A stretch of DNA of 5,953 nt from NCBI GenBank assembly GCA_963205465.1, contig CAUJKG010000117.1:1-5953 (forward strand), read 5' to 3'. Positions 1 through 5,277 of the stretch are shown in pieces. Origin of the DNA: Pseudomonadota bacterium (GTDB lineage: Bacteria > Pseudomonadota > Alphaproteobacteria > Rhizobiales > Xanthobacteraceae). The notes below the pieces were generated by a model. It had not been told where the DNA came from and searched no databases. It saw only the letters and a program-made list of their open reading frames with translations. Every line of letters begins with the position of its first letter. Position 1 is the first letter of the stretch. Position numbers and translations under genes: made by a program.

Positions 1-349
1 CTTTCTCGATGGCAAGACGGATCGCCGGCCGCGAAATCACGAATTCGCTGGCCTCGAAACGGCCGGAGAGAAGCGCCGTCAACGCCAGCGAACCGCGCAC
101 TTCGCTGGCGCGCATGCCGGTACCGTTCTCGGCGTCGCCAAGCGACACATTGCGCAGCACGAAGGCGGGCGTCGGCAGGAGCGTAAGGTCGATGTTGCCG
201 GAGATGGTGACGCGCGAGCCCGCAAGCGCGCTCGCCTGCGCTTCGAGTTGCGGCCGCCATTCGTTCCAGTCGATGAAGAAAGGTGCCGCGAAGGCCGCAA
301 GAATTGCCGCGATCAGCGCCAGCGCCAGTCCAAGCAACGTGGTTTGCAA
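1..349 (-). CDS. AsmA-family protein, N-terminal part (cut by window edge)
   Basis: Minus-strand reading from 349 down to the window edge gives 116 residues beginning MQTTLLGLAL. A hydrophobic segment at about residues 4-26 should be a single N-terminal membrane anchor. It is followed by FFIDWNEWRP and then a periplasmic-type region with SRVTISGNIDL, LLPTPAFVLRNVSLGDA and ALLSGRFEASEFVISRP, which is the pattern of AsmA N-terminal domains. AsmA-like proteins are inner-membrane-anchored periplasmic proteins linked to outer-membrane assembly and lipid transport; the exact role of this member is unknown. The start is a TTG (347-349), chosen because an in-frame TAG lies two codons upstream, the hydrophobic segment follows at once, and a GGGAG sits 9 nt before it. 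No ATG is available at this end. The gene lies 104 bp downstream of the D-lactate dehydrogenase gene on the same strand, so it may be read from the same promoter. The remainder of the protein is outside the window. Confidence 0.85.
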   Translation of the reverse strand, partial: MQTTLLGLALALIAAILAAFAAPFFIDWNEWRPQLEAQASALAGSRVTISGNIDLTLLPTPAFVLRNVSLGDAENGTGMRASEVRGSLALTALLSGRFEASEFVISRPAIRLAIEK

Positions 350-453
350 AAGCTATGGCTCCCGGATGCCGCTGAGCGGATGGCAGAATCCGCCCGGTTG
401 CCCTAGCGTCCAGGGTGAGCGGCGCAGGGGCAAGCTCTTTCTTGCGTCAGTCT

Positions 454-1860
454 TCAAACCGCGACGATCTTGCCCGGATTCATGATGTTGTCGGGATCGA
501 GCGCCCGCTTCAACGAACGCATCATTTCCATCGCCGCCGCACCATGCTCGGCTTCGAGATATTTCATCTTGCCCTGCCCGACACCATGCTCGCCGGTACA
601 GGTTCCCTCCATGCGGTGCGCCCGCTCGGTGAGGCGGTTCAGAAAAACCTTCACGCGTGCGAGTTCTTCCGGGTCGTCCATGTCGATCACGAGGCTGACA
701 TGGAAATTGCCGTCGCCGACATGCCCGACGATGGGCCCAAGCAGCTTCATGTCCGCGAGATCTTTTTCGGTCTCGAGCACGGCTTCCGCGAGCTTCGAGA
801 TCGGCACGCAGATATCGGTCGCGAGCGCCTTCGCGCCGGGCCGAAGCGACATCATTGCGAAATAGGCGTCATGCCGCGCCTGCCAGAGCTTGGTGCGCTC
901 TTCGGCCTGCGTGGTCCATTGCAGCGGCCCGCCACCGAATTCGGCCGCAATCTCGCCGAAGCGTTCGGTCTGCTCGTTCACGCCCGCCTCGGAGCCGTGA
1001 AATTCGAGAAAGAGTGTCGGCGCTTCCGCCAGATTGAGCTTCGAATAATTGTTGGTGGCACGGATCGCCATGGCGTCGATGAACTCGATGCGGGCGACCG
1101 GAATGCCGGACTGGATGGTCGCGATGGTCGCCTGGCAGGCGCCTTCGACCGAAGTGAACGGACAGACCGCGCTCGAAATCGCCTCCGGGATCGCGGAGAG
1201 TTTCAGCGTCAGTTCGGTGATAATACCGAGCGTGCCTTCCGAGCCGACGAAAAGCCTCGTCAGGTCGTAACCGGCGGAAGACTTCTTCGCCCGCGACGCG
1301 GTGCGGATCACCTCGCCGTTCGGCAGCACGGCTTTGAGCGAAAGCACGTTGTCTTTCATGGTTCCGTAGCGGACCGCATTGGTGCCGGAGGCGCGCGTCG
1401 CGGCCATGCCGCCGAGCGAAGCATCCGCGCCGGGATCGATCGGAAAGAACAGCCCCTGATCGCGCAGATATTCGTTGAGCTTCTTGCGGGTGACGCCGGG
1501 CTGGATCACGCAGTCGAGGTCTTCCGCATGAACGCTGAGCACCTGGTTCATCTGGGAGACGTCGATGCAGATGCCGCCGGCCGGCGCGTTCACGTGCCCT
1601 TCCAGCGAAGTGCCCGTGCCGAAGGCGATCACCGGCACCTTGTGCGCGGCGGCGATGCGAACGGCGTCCTGCACGTCCTCCGTCGAGGCGGCGAAGACCA
1701 CGGCGTCGGCGGCTTCGTTCGGCAGCCAGGTCGTGGTGTTGGCGTGTTGGCGGCGGACCTCCATCGAGGTCACGACCTTGTTGCCGAGCTTGGCGTGCAA
1801 GGCGGCGATGGCTTTCTCAACCGCGGCGGGTTCGGCCCGCTTCAGAGCGGCGTTCTGCAT
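454..1860 (-). CDS. FAD-dependent D-lactate dehydrogenase (cytochrome type)
   Basis: This complete 468-residue protein belongs to the VAO/PCMH FAD-binding family, D-lactate dehydrogenase (cytochrome) branch. The N-terminal FAD domain spans about residues 45-225 and contains FGTGTSLEGH (80-89), PGVTRKKL (121-128), DPGADASLGGMAAT (142-155) and GYDLTRLFVGSEGTLGIITE (197-216). The DPGADASLGGMAATRASGTNAVRYGTM stretch (142-168) resembles human LDHD more than 2-hydroxyglutarate dehydrogenase. The C-terminal cap domain carries HVGDGNFH (His380, His387) and GEHGVG (Glu424, His425), the usual metal-binding and catalytic set, and ends in LDPDNIMNPGKI. The expected reaction is oxidation of D-lactate or a similar D-2-hydroxy acid to the 2-oxo acid, with electrons passed to the respiratory chain. 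There is no signal peptide, so it should be cytoplasmic or peripheral on the membrane. The ATG at 1860 has GGAGG 6 nt upstream and a promoter just beyond. Glycolate oxidase subunit GlcD is the main alternative, but no glcE or glcF is visible. Exact substrate is inferred. Confidence 0.9.
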   Translation of the reverse strand: MQNAALKRAEPAAVEKAIAALHAKLGNKVVTSMEVRRQHANTTTWLPNEAADAVVFAASTEDVQDAVRIAAAHKVPVIAFGTGTSLEGHVNAPAGGICIDVSQMNQVLSVHAEDLDCVIQPGVTRKKLNEYLRDQGLFFPIDPGADASLGGMAATRASGTNAVRYGTMKDNVLSLKAVLPNGEVIRTASRAKKSSAGYDLTRLFVGSEGTLGIITELTLKLSAIPEAISSAVCPFTSVEGACQATIATIQSGIPVARIEFIDAMAIRATNNYSKLNLAEAPTLFLEFHGSEAGVNEQTERFGEIAAEFGGGPLQWTTQAEERTKLWQARHDAYFAMMSLRPGAKALATDICVPISKLAEAVLETEKDLADMKLLGPIVGHVGDGNFHVSLVIDMDDPEELARVKVFLNRLTERAHRMEGTCTGEHGVGQGKMKYLEAEHGAAAMEMMRSLKRALDPDNIMNPGKIVAV

Positions 1861-1882
1861 TGGCGTCCTCCAGTTACCGGCA

Positions 1883-1912
1883 ATTGTAGCAAAGTGCTTC
1901 GCATCTCGTCAG
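1883..1912 (-). promoter_or_regulatory. Candidate sigma-70 promoter of the D-lactate dehydrogenase gene
   Basis: Read on the minus strand, CTGACG (1912-1907; 4 of 6 matches to TTGACA) is followed after 18 nt by TACAAT (1888-1883; 5 of 6 matches to TATAAT). Transcription would start near 1876, giving a short leader of about 16 nt that still contains the GGAGG at 1871-1867. The -35 hexamer lies inside the perfect inverted repeat at 1898-1921, so a protein bound there would be expected to block polymerase. This is pattern matching only; no start-site data were available. Confidence 0.5.
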
Positions 1913-1921
1913 TGATGCGAA
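1898..1921. promoter_or_regulatory. Perfect 8-8-8 inverted repeat, candidate operator
   Basis: TTCGCATC (1898-1905) and GATGCGAA (1914-1921) are exact reverse complements separated by the 8-bp spacer TCGTCAGT. The total length of 24 bp suits a dimeric helix-turn-helix repressor. It covers the -35 element of the minus-strand dehydrogenase promoter and lies in the divergent region shared with the thioesterase gene. The cognate regulator is not in the window. D-lactate and L-lactate genes are often controlled by GntR- or LysR-type proteins, but I cannot assign a family from this sequence alone. Confidence 0.45.
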
Positions 1922-1979
1922 CGTCGCGGAAGTTCAAAGAATCGCCAAAAACGCGCCAAACCATTGCCGTTGCTGGCAT

Positions 1980-1996
1980 TACAATGCATGATTGTA
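1980..1996. promoter_or_regulatory. Second dyad in the divergent region, near the thioesterase start
   Basis: TACAAT (1980-1985) and ATTGTA (1991-1996) are exact reverse complements around the spacer GCATG, and adding two more base pairs gives one mismatch and one match. The left arm matches 5 of 6 positions of a plus-strand -10 hexamer, but I see no good -35 about 17 bp before it. A weaker alternative promoter is TTGCCG (1964-1969), 17 bp, CATGAT (1987-1992). The dyad ends 25 bp before the thioesterase ATG, so it may be promoter, operator or both. ATTGTAG also occurs at 1883-1889, over the minus-strand -10. Confidence 0.3.
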
Positions 1997-2021
1997 GTCA
2001 TAACAAAGATAAGATTCAGCA

Positions 2022-2531
2022 ATGCTGCAACGCCTCGATTTCGAGCCTGTGTTTTTTGCGCCCTTCGTCTCCTCGCCGATGAGGGTCGAGGGGGGCTGGA
2101 TCGACTACAACGGCCCCCTCAACATGGCCTATTACAACGTGCTGATCGACCGCTCGGTCGATGAAGCCTTCGCGCTGGTCGGCCTCGGGCCGGAATACGT
2201 CAAGGAGCGCGGCCATTCCTTCTTCACCGCCGAGGCCCACGTCCGCTATCTGCGCGAGCTGAAGGCCGGCGAAACCGTGCGCACCACGGTCCGCCTGATC
2301 GACTATGACGAAAAACGGATTCACTTCTTCGCCGAGCTTTATCACGCTCAGGAAGGCTGGATGTCGGCGACCTCCGAGCAGATGGCGCTCCACGTCGATA
2401 TGGCCTCGAAGAAGGTCGTGCCGCTGCCGGACGACGTGCTCGACCGGCTCGCCGCTATGAAGGCGGCGCACGCCGCACTCCCCGCCCCGGAAGGCATCGG
2501 CCGCAAGATCGCCATGGCCAAACGCAGCTGA
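2022..2531 (+). CDS. Hotdog-fold acyl-CoA thioesterase (4HBT-like)
   Basis: This 169-residue protein has the layout of single-hotdog 4HBT-type thioesterases. It contains WIDYNGPLNMAYYNVLIDRS (26-45), FFTAEAHVRYLREL (67-80) leading into KAGETVRTTVRLIDYDEKRI, and a final strand region with GWMSATSEQMALHVDM (112-127). Asp28 and Asn34 fit the conserved D-x-x-G-x-x-N motif, and Glu71 and Glu119 sit where the family keeps acidic residues. The family hydrolyses acyl-CoA thioesters in the cytoplasm. The specific substrate is unknown; similar proteins are annotated in some bacteria as betainyl-CoA thioesterases of carnitine breakdown, but no carnitine genes are present here. The ATG at 2022 has only a weak purine-rich stretch upstream (AAGATAAG, about 8 nt away). 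I kept it because residues 1-25 look like the normal N-terminal lead, and the next in-frame ATG at 2080 has no ribosome-binding site. The position usually held by His after the Gly is Pro32. Confidence 0.85.
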   Translation: MLQRLDFEPVFFAPFVSSPMRVEGGWIDYNGPLNMAYYNVLIDRSVDEAFALVGLGPEYVKERGHSFFTAEAHVRYLRELKAGETVRTTVRLIDYDEKRIHFFAELYHAQEGWMSATSEQMALHVDMASKKVVPLPDDVLDRLAAMKAAHAALPAPEGIGRKIAMAKRS

Positions 2532-2539
2532 GAGCTGCG
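2523..2539 (+). other. Hairpin overlapping the thioesterase stop codon
   Basis: CGCAGCT (2523-2529) and AGCTGCG (2533-2539) form a perfect 7-bp stem with a GAG loop that contains most of the TGA stop codon (2529-2531). No T-run follows, so it is not a standard intrinsic terminator. It could stabilise the 3' end of the message or be chance in GC-rich DNA. Confidence 0.3.
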
Positions 2540-2680
2540 CTACCGCTAAAATGCGCTGCTAAACCTGCCCGCGCCGGCGGCATTGCGCCCACTGGTTAAG
2601 CAATCCTTACCCGCATCATGCAGGCCCAACAGATCGGTCATGCGTACTTACCTATTCTGGGTGCGTCGCAAAAAGACTAC

Positions 2681-2693
2681 ATTGCACTGCAAT
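2681..2693. promoter_or_regulatory. Perfect 13-bp palindrome upstream of the small protein gene
   Basis: ATTGCA (2681-2686), a single C, then TGCAAT (2688-2693) form an exact dyad located 62 bp before the ATG at 2756, inside the 224-bp gap 2532-2755. It is the most symmetrical short element in that gap and a candidate operator. The core TGC-N3-GCA resembles the TGC-rich targets described for PhaR regulators of polyhydroxyalkanoate genes, but that link is speculative. No convincing promoter hexamer pair was found nearby. The rest of the gap holds a TTAA-N7-TTAC element (2596-2610) and a leader hairpin (2706-2727), and I see no other gene in it. Confidence 0.3.
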
Positions 2694-2755
2694 AAGGAAT
2701 TCAAGACCGGCCGGGCGGTGCCCCGGTTGATTGAAGCGGAAGAAGGAGAACTCCC

Positions 2756-2956
2756 ATGGCCGCAGTAACCTACTCTCCCAAGTTTGCTCCCGAAGTCGCC
2801 GCAACGGCGAAGACCGGCAAGAGCTTCTGGGCTCGCCTCTGGGATCGCATCGTCGAAGCGCGCATGCGTCAGGTCGAGCGCGAAATCCGGATGCACGTGA
2901 GCTACCTGCCGCAGGAAATGGTCGAGCACTACAAGAACCTTCCGTTCCAGCGCTAA
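2756..2956 (+). CDS. Small protein of unknown function, 66 residues
   Basis: I do not recognise a named family. The reading frame starts at an ATG with AAGGAG (2743-2748) 7 nt upstream and ends 22 bp before a strong intrinsic terminator, so it is very probably a real gene forming its own transcription unit. Residues 1-20 are polar, Ala-rich and probably disordered. Residues 23-49 (SFWARLWDRIVEARMRQVER and onward) look like a charged amphipathic helix with Trp25 and Trp29. The tail has YLPQEMVEHY (50-59) and ends in PFQR. Net charge is positive. There is no signal peptide or membrane segment. The pattern of a basic helix followed by a YLP-type tail is loosely like the small DUF1127-type proteins common in Rhizobiales, but the match is not good enough to assign. 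Function unknown. A second frame over the same bases (2731-2979) lacks a comparable ribosome-binding site. Confidence 0.8.
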   Translation: MAAVTYSPKFAPEVAATAKTGKSFWARLWDRIVEARMRQVEREIRMHVSYLPQEMVEHYKNLPFQR

Positions 2957-2978
2957 GCGATTTGGCCGCCAGAATGTG

Positions 2979-3013
2979 AAACGCCCCGGCGCATCGCCGG
3001 GGCGTTTTGTTTT
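2979..3013 (+). terminator. Strong intrinsic terminator after the small protein gene
   Basis: AAACGCCCCGGCG (2979-2991) pairs perfectly with CGCCGGGGCGTTT (2995-3007) around a 3-nt CAT loop, and the run TTTTGTTTT (3005-3013) follows on the plus strand. This is a complete Rho-independent terminator for the gene ending at 2956. In the other direction the T-run is only three bases, so it is unlikely to stop prmA transcription well. Confidence 0.93.
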
Positions 3014-3021
3014 ACGGCGCA

Positions 3022-3047
3022 CCGAAGTTGGATATATCCGACTTCGG
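3022..3047. repeat. 26-bp near-perfect palindrome between convergent genes
   Basis: CCGAAGT (3022-3028) and ACTTCGG (3041-3047) flank GGATATATCC (3030-3039), which is itself self-complementary. The only break in the 13-bp arms is T3029 against G3040, a pair that can still form as a wobble on the strand shown. It begins 9 bp after the terminator T-run and ends 1 bp before the prmA stop codon (3049-3051). As RNA on the minus strand it would be a hairpin right after the prmA coding region, without a following T-run. It may act as a 3'-end stabiliser, a weak terminator, a protein-binding site or a member of a dispersed palindromic repeat family. Confidence 0.6.
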
Positions 3048-3048
3048 C

Positions 3049-3930
3049 CTATAACTTTCCAAGCGTCAGCGTGGTCCAGTTCTCGATGGTTTCGCTTTTG
3101 CGCAGGCGAAAGCCGAGCGCCTGATAGCGCGCAAGCGCGGCGAGCGCCTGACTCGGCAGCAGGCCGGATAGAATAACATTCGCGCCGGGGGCAGCGAGCG
3201 ACGCAATCTCGCGCGAAAGCGCTTTCAAGACCGGCAACAGGATGTTCGCGAAAATCAGGTCGTAAGGCCCGTATTGCGCGATCACTGGCACACTGAGCGA
3301 GCCCGTGTGCAGCACTTCGACCAGAGCCCCTGCCCGATTGGCGCGGACATTCTCCTTGGCCACCGCGACCGAAGCACGATCGATCTCGGTGGCGATCACC
3401 GGCGACTGAAACGCACGCGCCGCGGCAATCGCAAGCACCGCCGTTCCGGCACCGACGTCGAGAATTCTTTTCGGTTTATGAATACGCGCGATCTCGTTCA
3501 ACGCGCGCAGGCAACCAAGCGTGGTGCCGTGATGACCGGTACCGAAGGCCAGTGCAGCCTCGATTTCGATCCCGGTTTCGTTCGCCTTGATCTTGTCGCG
3601 GTCGTGCGAACCATGAATGGCGAAACGCCCGGCGCGCACGACCTTGAGTCCTTCCAGACTTTTGCTGATCCAGTCGCGCGCCTGCAGCGCTTCGAACTGG
3701 ATCGCGCGCGAAACCTCATCCCCGGCAGCCGCCGCGACAATCTCGCGTATGCGCACGGCGTCATCGTCATCCCGCAGATAGAACTCGACGCGCCACGAGC
3801 CATCCGGCTCCTCGAAAGCGGCGGTTGCCGTGTAATCGGCGTCGAGCATCTCCGACACGGCATCGCTCAACCGTGTCGCCATGTCCTTCGGACAGACGAG
3901 ACTGCCCAGTACGCATATGTCGTTTGTCAT
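3049..3930 (-). CDS. prmA: Ribosomal protein L11 methyltransferase
   Basis: From the ATG at 3930 the protein is 293 residues, the normal PrmA length. It has an N-terminal substrate-recognition region (about 1-95), then GLKVVRAGRFAIHGSHD and EAALAFGTGHHGTT (124-137), the PrmA signature. The Rossmann methyltransferase core follows, with SAM-binding motif I at ILDVGAGTAVLAIAA (156-170), the acidic TEID (181-184), and the active-site-type loop DLIFANIL (224-231). The enzyme uses S-adenosylmethionine to trimethylate amino groups on ribosomal protein L11 in the cytoplasm. The frame stays open upstream to an ATG at 4086, but those 52 extra codons give a sequence foreign to PrmA and overlap the start of the divergent gene, so I reject them. 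The chosen ATG has no close ribosome-binding site: the nearest GAGG ends 14 nt upstream. Translation may be weak or leader-dependent. The gene is convergent with the small protein gene and divergent from the ABC binding protein gene. Confidence 0.93.
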   Translation of the reverse strand: MTNDICVLGSLVCPKDMATRLSDAVSEMLDADYTATAAFEEPDGSWRVEFYLRDDDDAVRIREIVAAAAGDEVSRAIQFEALQARDWISKSLEGLKVVRAGRFAIHGSHDRDKIKANETGIEIEAALAFGTGHHGTTLGCLRALNEIARIHKPKRILDVGAGTAVLAIAAARAFQSPVIATEIDRASVAVAKENVRANRAGALVEVLHTGSLSVPVIAQYGPYDLIFANILLPVLKALSREIASLAAPGANVILSGLLPSQALAALARYQALGFRLRKSETIENWTTLTLGKL

Positions 3931-4049
3931 GGAAACGCTTGCTACCTCAAAGCGGCCTTTCAATACTCGGAGGACGCAAGAAATGCGAACCCGCTGCAAC
4001 GCAATATGCACACGGGAAAGGAAAACAAGGAAGAAACCGGAGGAAAGAA

Positions 4050-5249
4050 ATGCGCCAAACCTCACTTGCCACGTTTTTTGCGGCACTCCTGCTTACGGGC
4101 AGTGCCGTTGCCCAAACCCCGGACGCGATCAAAATCGGCGTTCTGAACGACCAGAGCGGCCTATACGCCGATTTCGGCGGCGCGACCTCGGTGGTTGCCG
4201 CGCAGATGGCGGTTGAAGACTTCGGCGGCACCGTGCTCGGGAAAAAGATCGAGATCGTCGCCGCCGACCACCAGAACAAGACCGACATCGCCGCCAGCAT
4301 CGCGCGGCGCTGGTTCGATGTCGAAGGCGTGACCGCCGTTGCCGATCTTACGAATTCCGCCGTTGCACTCGCGGTGCAGAACCTCGCCAAAGCGCAGCAG
4401 CGGATCACGCTTGCCGTTGGCCCGGCAACGACCCGCCTGACCAACGAGGATTGCTCGCCCACCGGCTTCCACTGGGCCTTTGATACCTACTCGCAGGCCA
4501 TCGGCACGGCGAGCGCGATCGTGGCGCAGGGCGGCGATAGCTGGTTCATCCTCGCCGCCGATTATGCGTTCGGCCACCAGATGGCGTCCGACCTCGCCCG
4601 CGTCGTGAAGAACGGCAACGGCAAAGTGCTCGGCGAAGTACGTCATCCGCTGAATACGGCGGACTTCTCCTCCTTCCTGCTGCAGGCACAGGCTTCGAAG
4701 GCGAAGATCGTCGGCCTTGCCAACGCCGGTGCAGACACCATCAACTCCGTGAAGCAGGCGGCCGAATTTCGCCTCACCGCCAGCGGACAGAAACTTGCCG
4801 GACTCGTCGTCGTGTTGAGCGACGTGCACGCGCTCGGCCTGAAGGCGGCGAGCGGGCTCACCTTCACCACCGCTTTCTACTGGGACATGAACGACCAGAC
4901 GCGGGCCTTCTCCAAGCGCTTCTTCGAGAAGACCGGCCGCATGCCGGGCATGGTGCAGGCCGGCACCTATTCCGCCGTGCTGCATTATCTGAAGGCGGTC
5001 AAAGCCGCGAACAGCGCCGACGCAAAAGCCGTCGCCGACAAGATGCGCGAGATCAAGGTCGACGATTTCTTCGCCAAGGGCTTCGTGCGCGAAGACGGCC
5101 GCATGGTCCACGACATGTATCTGGTCGAGGTGAAGACCCCGGAAGAATCCAAGGCGCCGTGGGATTATTACAAGGTGCTGCGGACCATTCCGGCCAAAGA
5201 CGCCGTGCAACCGCTTGCCGACAGCAAGTGCGCGCTCGTGAAGAAGTAA
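4050..5249 (+). CDS. ABC transporter periplasmic substrate-binding protein, branched-chain amino acid (LivJ) type
   Basis: The mature gene is 399 residues from the ATG at 4050, which has GGAGG (4039-4043) 6 nt upstream; the frame is open further back to 3825, but that extension lies antisense to prmA and lacks these signals. Residues 1-21 form a Sec signal peptide with a probable cut after AVA (19-21). Next come IKIGVLNDQSGLYADFGG (27-44), QMAVEDFGG (52-60), VADLTNSAVALAV (97-109) and SWFILAADYAFGHQMASDL (164-182), the normal order in the Peripla_BP_6 family. Cys135 and Cys393 are the only cysteines and could form a disulfide. The protein should capture a solute in the periplasm for a HAAT-type ABC importer. 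Relatives bind branched-chain amino acids, amides, urea or aromatic acids, so the ligand is not assigned. No permease or ATPase gene adjoins it: neighbours are prmA and a helicase gene, so its partner subunits must be encoded elsewhere. Confidence 0.92.
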   Translation: MRQTSLATFFAALLLTGSAVAQTPDAIKIGVLNDQSGLYADFGGATSVVAAQMAVEDFGGTVLGKKIEIVAADHQNKTDIAASIARRWFDVEGVTAVADLTNSAVALAVQNLAKAQQRITLAVGPATTRLTNEDCSPTGFHWAFDTYSQAIGTASAIVAQGGDSWFILAADYAFGHQMASDLARVVKNGNGKVLGEVRHPLNTADFSSFLLQAQASKAKIVGLANAGADTINSVKQAAEFRLTASGQKLAGLVVVLSDVHALGLKAASGLTFTTAFYWDMNDQTRAFSKRFFEKTGRMPGMVQAGTYSAVLHYLKAVKAANSADAKAVADKMREIKVDDFFAKGFVREDGRMVHDMYLVEVKTPEESKAPWDYYKVLRTIPAKDAVQPLADSKCALVKK

Positions 5250-5277
5250 GCCCGAAGCGAAAGGGCCGGCGGGAGGC

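Noticed and set aside
376..433. Inverted repeats in the 104-bp gap between the dehydrogenase stop and the AsmA start, GCGGAT/ATCCGC (376-393) and TTGCCC/GGGCAA (398-433), as a possible terminator or attenuator
   Set aside because: Stems are only 6 bp, one has a long loop, and no T-run follows on the minus strand. Short stems like these are expected in GC-rich DNA.
1992..2006. TTGT-N7-ACAA dyad just before the thioesterase start
   Set aside because: Four-base arms in an AT-richer stretch are expected by chance, and it partly overlaps the better dyad at 1980-1996.
415..2082. Long open frame of 555 codons on the plus strand, antisense to the D-lactate dehydrogenase gene
   Set aside because: It lies opposite a clear enzyme gene and its product is rich in His, Arg, Gly and Asp with no recognisable domain, as expected from the reverse complement of GC-rich coding DNA. 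Its start has no good ribosome-binding site, and its tail runs through the divergent control region.
2583..2768. 61-codon plus-strand frame in the gap before the small protein gene
   Set aside because: It has no ribosome-binding site, an unremarkable product, and runs through the candidate regulatory elements into the start of the next gene.
3931..4086. 52-codon N-terminal extension of prmA to an ATG at 4086
   Set aside because: The extension would overlap the divergent binding protein start, has no PrmA-like sequence and no ribosome-binding site. The ATG at 3930 gives the normal family length of about 293.
4161..5210. 349-codon open frame on the minus strand, antisense to the ABC binding protein gene
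   Set aside because: It mirrors the binding protein gene codon for codon and shows no domain, signal or ribosome-binding site. The plus-strand protein is clearly the real one.
5250..5277. Possible shared terminator between the binding protein and helicase genes
   Set aside because: Only 4-bp stems can be drawn in the 28-bp gap and neither strand has a T-run after them.
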